From contig CM067109.1 of NCBI GenBank assembly GCA_034008185.1, positions 57,900,801 to 57,964,800 on the forward strand: a stretch of DNA of 64,000 nt. The letters are read 5' to 3'. The stretch is from Gorsachius magnificus (lineage: Eukaryota > Chordata > Aves > Pelecaniformes > Ardeidae). Positions 43,626 through 57,700 of this stretch are shown piece after piece. Position numbers and translations under genes: made by a program. Positions within the stretch are counted from its first letter, which is position 1. Each line of letters begins with the position of its first letter. The notes beneath the pieces were generated by a model, which was not told the DNA's origin, did not search any database, and worked only from the letters and a program-made list of their open reading frames with translations.

Positions 43626-46600
43626 TCTTGCAGTTTGCATGGGCAGCCAGGAAAAACTTTGCTGCAAAATCTCACAAGTCAGGTCAGATATGGGCAAAAT
43701 GCATGTGGAAGCCCTATAAAGGACAATCACAATTTGCAGAAATTCTATCTTCACTACTTTTAAAGGAAAAACATTACTTTGGAAATCAAAAAAGGGACCT
43801 GAGACACAACACTTCCTCGCTGGAGCGATCCACACGGGCAGCTTGCAAGGCTTTCTGTGGGCTTTGGTGGCACATTTGTGCCTTGCCTCTGAGCAGAGGC
43901 AATAGCAAGGTCATCATCCCTTGGGGAAATCCAATCTTGCCTGGCACTTACAGTGAGCATGGGGGTATGAGGCTGCCTGTGCTGGAGCAGCGCTAGTGGA
44001 GGGGATGCTGTCCAGCCCCCATGCAGGCTCAGCTCCACCTGGCTGACTTCAGGCATTTTCTCCGTCTTTTAGTCACTTGCCCCAGCATCCTGGGGACCAG
44101 CAGAGGCAGTGTGATGGGTGTGAGTGCTCGTCCCCTTTGTGGTGCACCTGGCAGGGGGTGGCTTGGTCTAGGCTGACTGCATCCACACGCCTCCCGAAAC
44201 TCCACATCCAGCACCACAGGGGTGGTGTGGCACAGACAGCCCCCAGGGTGCAGTGAACAGCCCTGCCCTTTGGATAGCCTTTTGGGGCTGAGCTCTGGTG
44301 CTCAGCAGGATACAGTCAAAGTGGTCCAATTTCATGGTGCTGGAGCTTGGCACTACCAGCACAGATAAAATAAACACACCTGCCCAAAGTATTTACCTGG
44401 CCCTGAAACCTTGTTCTGGTGCTGCCTGATGATTTCTTTAACTAAACAAAAGGGGTAGCCTTGTCCTTAGCTTGCAGCCTTGGGAAAGGGGAACCTTAAG
44501 ACAGCAGTTAGTTTCTTTTATTTTATTTTCCTCCTAAATGCAATTTCCTTATATCAGAATTCCTTGTAAATAGACAGGGAGGGGGGAAAAAAGGCTATTA
44601 TTCAGATGCTGAGTCACTGCAGGGAGACGCTTGCAGTGGCTGGAGGAGGCATTGTCTGGCTGAGACAGGATGGGCTGGAGGTGGCACTGCAGCAGGTACG
44701 GCTGGCATGAGTCCCGCAGCCCTGACAGCCAGCTTGGGGCTGACAGAGGGGCATGGGCAGCCCAAACCAGGCTGTTGAGATGGATGGCAGCTGGGACTCC
44801 AATTCGCATGGGGATGGCGGTGTTGGGGCTCAACCCGCAGCAGGGAGACCCTGCCAGGCTGTCCTGGCCACCCTTTCTCCCCAGCAGATTTTGTGAAGTG
44901 CCAGGACCTACCTGGCAATCACTTTTGGATGTGTCAGCGGGGAGCTGAGGCGCAGGGAAGACTGTGGTTAGCCAGAGGTTATTTTAAGCTGACTCAGACT
45001 CCTGAGCTGGTTGCATTACTACCTTTGAGGGCTGAGAACAGCTCTTTCCTTGAAGTAGGAAACAAAAAAGCTATACACTATGCTCATGCCTGTAACCCTG
45101 CATGCACAAAAGACTTTTTAAAAGAGCAAATGCGTGCATCTGACCTCTGAAAAACACAAGGGTTCACTTCTGTACACGCTGTACTAGGACAACTCAGATG
45201 GGAGAGTGAGGGGCAGGGATTTTCAGATCCAGCTCTCATCTAGAACAGAGCCAAGCAGCAACAACGTGTGTTTGAACAACAGACTTTTAAAAAACCACAG
45301 TAACCAAGTTTGGGAAAATAGGGATTCCATACAATCCCTTTGCCTGTACTCCACCTAACTAAATTGTAATTGGTTAAAAAAATAAACAGAAGGCAGCAAC
45401 TTAACTGATGCTAGTAAAACATGCCCTAAAAAAGGGATAGTTAGCAGAAAAAAAGTGGAAGTTACCCTGACTGCTTAGGACTTGCAGTCAATAGTGACAT
45501 TCTTGTGTCAGCCTTTTTAAAAATAGCCCTCTATTTGTAGCCCAAACCAGCATACCACTTATACTCAGAAGCAGGCTGTGCTTTTCTTTCTCTTTCTTTA
45601 ATTTTCTTTCTCCAGTCCTAATAAGCTCTGCAAAGATACATTCTTGGCATAACCTTTTACCGCTGATTGATAGTTAAAAAATTACCCCCTACCCCCATCA
45701 GCTTTTCAAATTATGCCAGCTGCTTTAAGAAAATCTCAGACAGGTTTGAGAGGGGGATGAAATGAAGGAGGCCAGCAGAAGCTGCTGCAGGGGTTAGTTA
45801 TGGAGTAAGGGTGTTTCTGAGGTCTGGGAGCAGAAGTGTAAGAGAGTAGGGGTATTCTTGCCTAATGCTGCTATTATTGTTTGGTGTGGGTGTGACACCG
45901 TTGTTTCCTGAGCTGAAGTGCCAGCAACTGAAGATTTTTAACACGCCTGATCAAGGACAAAGTGTGGTGGTGGCTGGATTTTAGCCTCCATAGAAACATA
46001 CTAGAGTACATAGATATTTCGGGGCAGTGTTTGCTGTAAGGTAACAATAGGAACGGTTACCTCTAGGCTGCATCTGGTTTTGCCTGCCAGCACAAAGTAA
46101 TGGAGGTGTGGCTTGTGTGGTGCCTGCTCAGGCCCCAACCAAGGGGCTGCTGCACCTTCTCTGCCCTCGGGGAACGGGAGAAGCTGCTGCCACCCCAGAG
46201 CTTTAGGGGAAGCAGGGATGTGGCAAAAGTACCCCTGAAGAAGCAAGGAGAGCTGGGTCCGGAACCTGTCACTGTCACTGCTCCTTTAGGCAGCCAGGGG
46301 CAGTTTAGGACAAGGATGGTGTGCTCCTCTCGCCGAAAGATGGGTTTGATCTGCACTGGGGGCATCCCCAGATGTTGTAGCTCTGCTCCTGGCAGCGTAA
46401 CTCACCCACCCTCTTCGTTATCTGTGGTGTTGCTCTTTAAAATGTTGGCTTTTTAACTTTGATCACTTTGAAGAAAACAAATCAGGGAGCAATTGCGTAT
46501 GTCAGGGTGGAGGGAGTGAAAAACTAGTGCTGTTGGAGAGTCGAGCAGCTGGTGGCAGTGGCCTGGTCGCACGGCTCAGGTGGAGCCAGAACCGCGGGGC

Positions 46601-49600
46601 TGTGTCCTTGCTGACCCCTTCCATGCTTTGTCCTCGCCTCCGTGCACTGGGAACAGCAACCCTTACCCACCATCTCATGATGGGTTTGGGAAACAGTGAG
46701 GAAGAGGGACGTAAAAGTCCTGATGTTATTATTCACTGACACAATCTTTGGTCTCCAGGAGCTATTTGCAGATGAGTGTTAAATGCCTCTATTTACTGAA
46801 TGCTGGTCGACACTGAGAAATGACTCCTTGCTGACCTGTGATTCACCCTTGCCAGATGACAAACCGTTAAACACAACAACCTCTGCTTATGTGAAATGCT
46901 GAGTAAATTAACTTGTACCTTGAGGCCATTTCCTAACATAATATGATTTCCAAACTCTGGCTTAGAAAATCTTGCTGAGGAGCCAGTGAACTATTCCCAC
47001 TCTTGGTCCTTTATTTATTGCCAGGTGCTTACATGTAAGAGACTAAATTACTAGTATCAGCAAAAATATCACCTTAAATCAAATGCAAACCCATTTCTGC
47101 AACCTGCAGGTCAAAGGCTCAGACTCAGCTACCACAGGCAAACACTGAAGCCATGATGCCAACCTTTGCATCCCTGCTACATGCTTGAAGCTACCAGCCA
47201 ATTATCTCAGCACTGAGACCGAAACTGCAATTCCTCAGCAGCCTGCGCAAATCCGTGTGTGGTGGTCTCACCTCTCCCGCCTGTCCCTGCCTCCTGCTTG
47301 CACTAAATCCAGTACTTGGTGAACTTTCCGTGAGCTCTTTTGGTGACTGAATGGGCAGCAAAACATCCAAGTCTTTGGTACTACAAGGTCAGTCAGAAGG
47401 TGAGATTCTAGTAGAAATACACAAATCCATCAGATGAGTCCAGTATAGCAATCAAAGGAACCAGCTCAGTCTCACTCTGAAGACTGTAACAAGACTGAAA
47501 GGATCAAGATTTTTCTAGGGTCATAAACCTACTTTCCCCTCATAAATCCCATGCTACTTAAAATACAACTAAGGAAAATCTACTTTAGCCTAATCCTGTT
47601 TAAACCTAGTCTGACCTGGTCTCCCAGGAGCATTATCAAAGTCAAATGGTCCTGTGCACAAACCGTTTCATAGGCTCCCCTGGGAACTCAGGGCATATCC
47701 ATCATGTGCCCAACTTCTCACTGACCTACTAAAGTAAACTTCAATCAAATCTACAGTAAAAATGCTGTCTGCTCAAGGAAAATCCCCATCAGTAAATGAG
47801 GCAAGTTGGGTGGGTTTTAAACAATATAAATAATGTACACTATGGTAAAGAGTAGCCTAAAAGGAATAGTGAACTAAATTGCTTTTCTTTTCCTCAGTTC
47901 TGTGCTACAATCTTGGTGATATGACAAGTGAAGATTCACAGTGGGACTTCATCCTGTCTCGCTATATTGCAAAATCACCAATCAGGCAAAAATGTTAGAC
48001 AGGCACTGTAGGTCTCAGAAGATGAGAGGCCTGAGCTGTAGGGAGCATTTCTCCACCTACATGTTTGCCATGCACTAGCTCGGCAAACACCTTGTCCTTC
48101 TAATACCTCTCTCACAGAAGAGTACACCAAGCAGCCATTAATATCACCACCAAAATGCTTTCAGAAAACAAAACACATTAACTACATGTAAAGACCACTG
48201 CCAATGAAATCTGAAAATAAAATCAACCAATAAAGAGAAGTCCAAAACCACATCTCTAAATCTGCCTGGCTAATACTTAATGACACCTTTCACACACTGG
48301 ATAAAGGGACTGAAATACCTACAGTGGCAGTGGGGAAATGAAGCTGAAAGAAAAGTTCTGCTGTGAGCAGGACACCATACTGAAGTGTGGCTTCAGTTCA
48401 TTCTTTAGGTCATATTGCCTCCATTTATTTTGATTTCATTATCGTACCATCAGGAGCTGGAGGAAGAAGCTGGAAACACATGAACCAGGAAGAGCAGGTT
48501 AAAAAGTGACTTACCATCAGCAGTGCTCACAGCCCTATCAAAACAATCTCAAAAACCTAACAAAACCCCCAAGCAAAGCATTTTAAAACTGTTCATTTTT
48601 CCCTAACAGCAAGCCAAAACACGGTGAGGCTGCCTGGCTGTGGGTGTGGAGGAGAGTAAAAACAATTCAGACACAGCTGCATTTTAAAGTGGCTTAGGAA
48701 GTGAAGCAGTGGGCAGCTAAGGTGTCTTGAGTCCGATCAGGTCAGTCCATTTGGCTGTTAACACAGTCAGCATCTCTGACTTTCCCTGAATCTAAACATT
48801 TTTCATGAGCAACTCAGCCTTGGTGGCTCATTTAGTGAAAGATGGCCCAGATCTATGGTTAGGGAAGGTCATATTATGCTGATATTTGGGCTGGCTTTAT
48901 ACAGAGATTGTCACTTTACAACTACAGTATATGACATTGCAAGCATCAGGCTTGTGCTCAGTTGAATCCTTTGAGATATGGAACGTTAACTGGAAGAAAA
49001 ATGAAGGAGATGAAGGCACTTTAGAATATCTCTTGATATGCACACAACGCCCTATACATATCTTAAAAAAATAACACCTGCAAAACAATTTAAAAAGCAA
49101 GCAAAACAAAGTAAGAACTTGCTCCACAGTCCAAGTACCGTAACTGAGAAATGTTGTCACCTGTGTATGGATTAAAAATAGCATCATGCTGCAATGGTAG
49201 TCATTTATCATTAGAGGCATCCCCGTGGGAACTAGGAAAGAAAAGGGGGACCTTGGAAATGCCTTCACTTGGCACAGGCCACGGGTAACCTCACTGTGAA
49301 ACGCCTGAAGAGGGTGAGGCTGGCCTTGGGCAGGGCTAATGACACGATGTAGTCTACCTGCATGCTTGTACTCAGGTGCAAGAGTAGATATAATTACCGT
49401 ATTTATTTTTTATCTCCATAATAAATAAACCTCAGTTTGTGAAAACCATGCTTATTGCTACCTGGGAATAAATGCTGTGAGCTGGTTGTAGATACATGGG
49501 AAAAAAAAGCTAGGATAACAGGGAGGTTTAATAAAGATACAGATCTCTTTCTTACAGGGCTTGAGCCAAAGTAACATTCACACGAGAAACCCAGCTTCTA

Positions 49601-52600
49601 ACATTGCTACAGTACTGGCCATGACCTTACAGGAAAGAAACACACACTGAAATGAAATTGGCGTTACAAAAATATCTGCTGTCTGTATCTTACCAGCTAG
49701 GACAAAAGGCAAGAGTGAGACCCAGCTTCTTCAGGAAGCTGCGACTTTAGTAATTTCGATAAGCAACACTTTTTTTTCTTTTTTTTTAGTGGTACAGATT
49801 TGTATCTATACAAATAAGCAGTCAAGCCACAGTGTTTTGGGTTGCCATTGTAGGTGTTGATTCTTCAATTTATTTCAGTACTGCCATCTTTAACAGTTTT
49901 ACACCTCTATTTTCATTTCATTTAAATCACAGGCTACCAATACTCTGCTATTTTGCATCCCACATGCCAAGACTTGTTTCTTCCACTGAATTCAGCACTT
50001 TATACGAGTCAGAAATCTGGTCCTTGGTTGTTTCCTTGTGCTGATGTGCCTTTCAAGCAGAAATGGTCTATTTTTTTCAGTCTAGCATTAAAAAAAAAAA
50101 AAAAAAGCAAACCCCAACCCTGCTTCTTCTTTGGCCATCACTGAACTACTTCTACGGGCTATTTCAAGGACAAAGCACATTCTGCTCAAGTGTTCACAGT
50201 ACATTAAGGGATAACTCAGGGCTGTGAAATAGCATTTAAAACTCTCTTCTGTCAGATACTGACCTCACTGTGGTGGTAACTCATCCTCACTGCATATAGA
50301 GAGAACTTTGCTCCTGGACCATGTTTTAACATTTCCACAGGTAGTGACTCTCATTATTTTTCCAGCTCAGGTTTATCTAACTGTTCCCCTCAGTTTACTG
50401 TTTGGGTTTGTCACTTATCAATTCCAATAGCACCTAGGTACTTCCAGGTGTACAGCCAGAGCCCTCTGTATCTCCTGATTCAGAGCACAGTCCATCACAT
50501 TTCCTGGGTGTATAATTAGAAAAAAAAGATCAAGGGAGTCAGTAATAGGTCATTTGTGAGAAAATACATTTTCATCGTTTGGCTGGCTGAGAAGCTAATA
50601 AAACAAACATAAAAAATAACACATCTATACAGGAGAGCAAAGTTCCTTTTCTTCCTGAATCATTGCTACTTGACACACCTGGATACCTGAAACAAACCAG
50701 TTTCCTGATACTGCTGCGCATTTCCTCCTTCAGGCACACGCACCAGGCAACACTGTAGAGCTGCTTTAGGAATGCTGAGACACAGGCATGTGTCTTGACT
50801 CATTACAGACACCAGACAGAGTCAAATCCAAGTATCCTTTGCCTGACTAAGACAGAGACACACAATAAATACAAGCAAGTGTCCCCACACTTGTGAGTAG
50901 TGTCCTTCCAAAACACGTGGCAGGGTAAGTGATTATCAGAAGCACATTTTCAAAGGGTGCAGTACCAGGAGCACAGTCAGGGCTTCTCAACCCCACGCCA
51001 TCCTTGTGCACAACTTACCAAGTCATCTCGCAGCTCACCAGCCTTACAGCAAAGATTGGAAACACCACAGGCAACTCATCGATATACCCCAATTTCAAGT
51101 TTAACAGCCACAGCTGTCCAGTTAAGTTTGCACAGAATCCTGTGGAACATAGCTCGTGTTATGGCTGTGGCAGTGTTAAGGAAGCATTTCACAGACTGAA
51201 GATCACCAAACACTTGTCTGTCACCTAGCTGCTTTCATTTACTCATTTGTTTGTGTGTTCCTTTTCGTTCCCTAACTAAAAAAAGTCCCGGTCATCTGGT
51301 AAACTGGTTTGGGCCAAGAGGAAGACTTCCCAGAACAGTGTGTTTACGTGTAAGTTAAGAACACCTCAGTCTAGCAGCCAAACGTTACATGAGGATCAGT
51401 GTCATGTGATGTGATCATGTTTCTTTCTTGGAAGACGGGTATACTATTCGTAGCCGTTTGTCACTTTAAACCAAAAGAGCAAATGACAGCAGCTTTATGA
51501 ATGGCTTGTGTTTAGACAGCATAGAAGAGAGGCTCTTTTTCTCAAAGCTTTTAAATACCACTGTATTAAAACGGACTGCGACTAGCAGCACTGTGGGAGT
51601 AGCCATTTATTTTAGGAATATATACACCAGTCTCCCAGCTGGGCAGCAGGGAGTGGGATCTGAAAGACTCAGCACCTACTTTTCTTACTCTTTACCAAGT
51701 AAGACGTACCTGAGAGTTTAAATACTCCCCCCAAACACACCCTTTGTCGGTACCTGCTCTTTTTAAACAACCTCCACCTCCTTTGAGTGTTTAGTTAGCC
51801 TCAACAGAATTAGGGCTCCTGAATGATTGTTGACAGCATATCAATTACTAAAAGAACAAAGCTCAAGGGAGCTTGCAGACCTTTTGAGTACAGGCTCATA
51901 CCCCAACTTGTGGGCAATTTACATGTGATACAGCTCATGATTTTACAGGACAATGACGGATTTTTCATTCCATACTTTCGTCCACAGGTCTACCAAGATC
52001 AATTATTTCAACAGGTCTTCCCAAATACACCCTTTGTTCAGATGAAAAAGCAGGGAGATTGAGATCATCATAATCATTAACTGCCAGGATCAGTATTACT
52101 ACCTGCCCTAAAACACTCCAGCCATGACAGTATCAAACCCACACACATTCTCCCCAAATATGCAGTAACAGGGTATTCTCAGGTTCAAAAGAAAAAGGAA
52201 AAAAAAAGAAAAAAAGCATTTTATGCTGCAAGAGTAGCTGAATTCTGCTTTAAGACAAAAGGTAGAAAAATTATAATTTTAGTGCTTTAAAGGATTTCCA
52301 CGATTAGGTTGTAAGATTAATCCTGGAAAATGGAGTCCCAGAGCATGCCTGTGTTCCCTTAACTGAAGGCATATACAGTGGCTGTAGTAGTAACTTATCA
52401 CGTGAGTATCAGCTTACTGGTGGGATTCACATTATCCATTTCTGATATAAGCAAATTTCATCCATTGTCCAGCAGTGAAGATGTCTTCCTCCAAGGCAAC
52501 ATGCGCTGTGTGCTCCGTCCTTTTTCTCGCTGGAAAGGTTGAATTTGGCATATTTAGCATCTGTATTTGGATGCTGATCCTGACAATAACTCTGCCCAGG

Positions 52601-52973
52601 TCTGCCGGTGAAGTGGCAGAGTGGCGTAGTCAGTGTACTGGCTCTATTATAACAGATCCATTGGAAATAAGTTTTGTAGACAAAAAAAACCACCTTTGAA
52701 GTTCATTGCAAAAGCTTTCCTTTGCTCCTTTTAAGCACATTCCTGTTTGCTGGCATTTTGGTCGGGCCATCAAGTAGTTATCTGCATTCCAGCTGCTGAT
52801 GCAAGTTACCTTAAGGAAGTTGGTATATCCAAATAAGACATAAGGACAGAGGCAGGCTTAAGCATAAAGACAACATCTATAAGAACAGTGCTAACTTTGC
52901 ACCTTGACCTCTGTGAGGTCAGCTAAAACCAATGAACTATCACAAAAGGAAGTATTTCCTTCTGTACATGATT

Positions 52974-52979
52974 TTTATT
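52974..52979 (-). terminator. ZFAND5: ZFAND5 poly(A) signal
   Basis: AATAAA on the minus strand within TAAATAATAAAAATC, followed by TGTACAGAAGG. It is the only canonical hexamer I noticed on this strand between the stop codon and this point, so it is the likely cleavage signal. Confidence 0.6.
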
Positions 52980-53810
52980 ATTTACATAATACAATATAGC
53001 ATAGATGCTGGGTAGCATGATTATGTGCAATACATAAATATGAACTATCTGTACATGTTTGCATATCTAATAACTCAGAAGAACAAAGTTAGAAGCAAAA
53101 ACCTGATGCTTTTAATAGTGGAGTAAAAACTAAGACTGAACACTGCAATAAAAATCAGAAGTTCAGGAGTAGTGCCTTGTGTACATACATAACTATTTAC
53201 AGATGAGAACAGGCATTACCACAACACTAGTCTAAACTGTACTTGTTTATATAAAAAACACAAGTTTCATACATCACAAAAAACCCCTTCCATTATAACA
53301 CAGAAGTGATATTACCAGACAAGCATCAGTGAAGTATACTGCCTTTTCTAGAGTTGTTATTGTACAATGCTGTAGATAATGCAGCCCATGCAATACACCC
53401 AAGAACACTACAGTCCTACACCCAAGTACAATTAAAAATGATAAAGCAGCCCTCCAAGAGTGGTTCCAGCTACCACTTAAGTCTACAGCAGCCATGTTGG
53501 GTATGGTTTTCCATGCAGAACAGTGCAACTGTTACATTTAAATCTAGAAAAAATTAACTCCTAATATTCTTTTGAACTCAGAACACACAGAACATAAGTA
53601 GTATATGAATAACAAACTGCTCTAGTACTTCAGCAACTTACTCATCAGACACGTGTTGCTTGATAGAGCTGCTGTGGTATGTCTAAAAATTTCTGTAACT
53701 TTTTTTTTGTAAACCAATCTTACAATATTGTGCTACAAAACATTTTTAGCTATGCAAGGAAAAGCACACAACTCTGTTGCAGGCCAGTTCATAAGTTCCT
53801 AGCAGGACAT

Positions 53811-53918
53811 TTCATAGAATCATAGAATGCTTTGGGTTGGAAGGGACCCCTAGAGGTCATCTAGTCCAACCCCGCTGCACTGAGCAGGGACACCACTAAC
53901 TAGACCAGGTTGCTCAGA
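53811..53918 (-). mobile_element. CR1 LINE 3'-end fragment in ZFAND5 UTR
   Basis: About 108 bases of the same CR1 subtype as at 126-430 and 22584-22688: octamers at left, then GGGTTGGAAGGGACCCCTAG, GGTCATCTAGTCCAACC, TGAGCAGGGACACCACTAAC and an end at GTTGCTCAG. The CR1 sense matches ZFAND5 transcription, so the fragment would appear in sense in the mature 3' UTR. Confidence 0.92.
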
Positions 53919-54582
53919 TAAGGTTTCCTTTGGGAACCTATTTTCATGATTCTACAGTTAATGTAATCTTTTCCAAAACAGTTTTCTTCACATACATATC
54001 TGGGGTTTTTTTCCATTTTTCTCAGGACAATAGATAAGTGACTTTCTTAAATATGGCACCAACGCTCATCTTACTGGGATGGTGGACCCCTCCACATGGC
54101 TTACATTGTGCTGGAAAACAATGGAGTGTGGAAACGAAAATTAGGATGAGATCTTACATGATAGAAGTAGACTGCCAACCTTTTTGATGTATCCTTCTCC
54201 AAAACAGGCACATAACACTAGCTGAAGTTTATATACCTCAAACACATCTCAAAAGGCAGATCTGCTGCAAACATGCAGATAGCATACATCTGTTTGGCAC
54301 ATGTGAACGAGAGAGTGTCCTCTCTGCATCTGTATTCCTGTGCAGGTTTCTGATCATCCAATTATATTCTGGGGAGGGCATATATATTTTCAAGGGCTGT
54401 ATCTATCCAATTCTGCCTGTAACAAACACCCAAACATTCTGAAATATCATTAAGACAGACAAGACTAAAAGTAAAACTTTGGAGAACAAAGGAAAATGGC
54501 CATGCACCTGCTCTTTCGTGTTTTCCTAGGATATATTAAAAACAAAACAAGAGTCAGTCAGTCTTTTCATAGACAGGTTAAT

Positions 54583-54731
54583 TTATATTCTCTGGATTTT
54601 TTCAGCCACCACAACTGGATTCTCTTTCCTGATTTTTGCTGCAGCTTCTGCTTTGTAATCGTATGGGCAGTTATGCTTGTCAGAGTAACGGTGAAGTCCA
54701 CAAAATAAGTTTCCACATCGGCAGTCAAACC
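54583..54731 (-). CDS. ZFAND5: ZFAND5 last coding exon (AN1 finger end)
   Basis: 149 coding bases after acceptor ctatgtacag. It completes Gly163 and reads [20 protein letters not shown] then [15 protein letters not shown] and [10 protein letters not shown] with TAA stop. It carries six of the eight AN1 zinc ligands and the basic C-terminus. Confidence 0.97.
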
Positions 54732-57700
54732 CTGTACATAGAAAAAGAGGCAACATCACTAGGAAGCTTCACATTTCACTGTGTTGAAAATTAAGGGCTT
54801 AGTCACTACAAAGGAGGTACGTTCATCTACTCTGACATACAAAGTAAGAAAAATGAACATCTGTGCTAAGTTGTTTATATTCTGAAGAAGCAAATAACTT
54901 TAATGGTACAGATATTTCATCAAGTTTAATCTAGCAAGAGGCAACTAATCATACAGCTCTGTTCAAAATTGTCATAATATTCTCATACCTGTAAGGCCGA
55001 CCTTCTTTCTGCACATGAAACATCTGTTCTTCTTTGGTTTGGGCAGTTCAGGAGCTCTCTCTTCACTCTGTGAAGTACTAGGCTGAGAAACTGATGGACT
55101 TGGTTGAGTAACAACTGTTAAAGCAAAGGAAATAAAGGTCAGATTTCCTTTTCTTGACTTCACTAGCTATTCAGTAGCATAAGTGTATTTCTTAAGGATT
55201 AACTACCCTTAGTAAGACCCCTATGTTTGTTGTCTAAAGTATTGCATAGGTATTCTATTCTTCCCTGTTGGCTTTACACAAGACAAGCAGATTTGGCTCT
55301 GCACAGGACAAGCAGATTTTCCCCACAGTCCCACCAGCTGGAAAATATAAGGAACTAATTCGTTACACCTATACAAGTGTACACAGGTGATAATGGCTTG
55401 GGAAGTCCAAGTTCCAGGTACATATTTAATATTTAATAATTCATATGATCAAGTAACATTTAATCTAAAACAATAACACTGTCACAGCTAAAGTTGCTGA
55501 ACAGAGGGGACACCTGTAGAGAACATAACTAATAGGAACATATTTTAGAAACAAATCAAATTCAGTAATGTGTTACTATCATAGCACTGGGTTACTCTGC
55601 CCCTACACTTCTGAAGTCAGATACCTAAAACAGTTCACCAAGACAACAGCCAGCAAGCCACAGATTCTGTGACAGATCTGGAACACATCTACAAAACACA
55701 CACAGTTCAAAAGAGCCCTCATGTTTTTGACACTTTCAGTAATTCAAAGAATGAACTGCAGATTTACACTGAATATCTGTATTTTTGTATTGTATTCAGC
55801 TTCAGTGTTCAAGCAGATATAGTCAAAATGAGTCATTTTTCAATTGCCTCTGTCATAAACACCTTCAGACAAACTTGAGTCACCTTTTGCTTAAGTTCTC
55901 TGAAGGGTAAAAATTTGTCCTTTTGTGAACTTCTGTGATCTGTTCATTTTTTAAAAAAGTTTTTTTTTCAATCAAACTTTTCTTTTTTTACTATCCTCCT
56001 TATATCCAAACTGGAACAAAGGAAAGATGAGAGAGAGGTATGTTTGTACACAACTTTAACACCTGTTCCCAGTACAGTTTTCCCGAACGCTCCCACCTGT
56101 ATGATGACATCTATTGTTCTAAAATAGAACAAACTACAAAACACAGTCCAGAATAAATGGACTATATAAGCTTTAAGGACTTACTTGTAGTCAACTTCAT
56201 GCACACAAAGAGGATTTGTTAGCTGAGACTCTTTTGGGTCAGTAAGCATTGTATCCTGTCAAAGGTGGATTTTTTTCCGGACACGAAGAAACTGTTGACT
56301 GTTTTTCTGTCTTTACTCTTCATGCTTTCTTTTTTTTTAATTGTGTTTGCATTACCATGTTCACAGGTATTCTAAAAACAAGCTCACTATTATTCCTACT
56401 AAACCCTAGAAAGCCTCACAATTCACTGTATAACAATATGACAGCCCCCAGTCAGGACTTCATAACCTAAACGAGATTTAAAAGTGACAAGCTCTCAGAA
56501 GTTACAAGGAACCTTCAGTGCTCATCACCAAAACAAATCAGGCAGTAAAACAATGGTTGCTAATATTTTCTTATACTTCACTTACACGTTATAGCAACAG
56601 CCCTAATGAAAAACTAAGGCCATTTACTAACTTTACTTTCTGTCACCTTTAATAGATCTTTTCTAAAAAAATGTGGGAAGTTCAGTGCCAGTGTTATTTT
56701 GCAAAGTCTGAGGGACAAGAAAACGATTACAGCATTAGCACCACAATCACTACTGCTATTAGTATTTTCTGGAGTAATTTCTGCTGCCGCTTTTGGTTTT
56801 TTGAGAAAACAATTTCTTTGTCTTGATTAACATTTTTTAGATGAACATATATGATCCTCAGAACTTGTCTTTATCCCAAGGAAAGCAGTGTTCGGTATCA
56901 GTTAACCTATTTGAGAGCCTGTGACCAAAAGCCAGGTTGAAAAACAGCGATATCACGAACAGTGGGTACTATGCACCTTGGCTAACAGCCATCGGCTACG
57001 GCCTTAAAGAAAAAAAATGACCAAACATCTCCCCAAAAAGCATGGTCAAACTCTTTTTAGATTTGTTACATTGCTTATTTGTTAATAATGAAATGCTAAT
57101 CATAAGTCATCACAGATGAGAGAGGAACCAGAAATGCTCACACATTTTGCTTTTTGTTGTGTAGCTAGCCAGGGGAAAGTTTCACCTGCATCAGAACCAA
57201 CTTGCAATACAAGTCCTGGGACCATGCATGCTGTTTCAATCAGATGCAAAAGAAAATGCAGGAGAAGGGGCAAATCAACAGTGACCTAGGTAATTAGAGT
57301 CACTCACAAATGCACTAAGAGAAAATGAGAAGAAAAGCAACCTTTATCACTGTCTAACATGTCAACAAGGAAGCAAATGTGGGAACAGCAACTTCCTAGG
57401 AATTGCCAAGGCAAAGAGATAGCCTAGTAGTTCAGAACAGAGACACTGAGAACAAATCCATCTAAGGGAAAATGTTACCAACTACTACAGATATGCTTCC
57501 TCCTTTGCATGAAGAAGCAGTGACAACTGGCATCCCAGGAACTGGAAAGTGATGAAAGTGATCCTAAGAAACTGTAGAGGCACATTTCCTGAAAGGGCTG
57601 CTGAACAAGATCCTTCCCCACAACTAAAACATGTTCCAGGAAGGAAGAGCAGTACATGCTCAGTAATGGGCACTAAAAGGTCCCAAGACAAGATGGGACA

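Larger units (their letters stand above)
34776..52950. other. Intergenic region GDA-ZFAND5
   Basis: About 18 kb between the convergent genes. I recognise no exon, tRNA, rRNA or coding domain. It holds a polypurine tract, an ancient CR1-like copy, a short CR1 tip and a 33-bp duplication, all listed separately. GC-richer patches occur at about 36.7-37.35, 43.8-44.95 and 46.05-46.7 kb, with overlapping open frames on both strands that look like chance. Short A or purine runs lie at 40363-40375, 49502-49508, 50089-50106 and 52193-52218. The rest is unremarkable. Confidence 0.6.
52955..54582 (-). other. ZFAND5: ZFAND5 3' UTR (inferred)
   Basis: From the stop codon (54583-54585) the minus strand runs without another recognisable exon to an AATAAA at 52979-52974, the first strong sense hexamer downstream. 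This gives a UTR of about 1.6 kb. A 108-bp CR1 tail lies inside it in the transcribed sense. ATTAAA at 53112-53107 is a weaker alternative signal. Confidence 0.65.

Noticed and set aside
43598..43996. 132-codon frame
   Set aside because: Begins in a T/G-rich low-complexity run and has no family resemblance.
51823..52062. 79-codon frame with balanced composition
   Set aside because: The peptide looks protein-like, but there is no recognisable fold, start context or splice partner.
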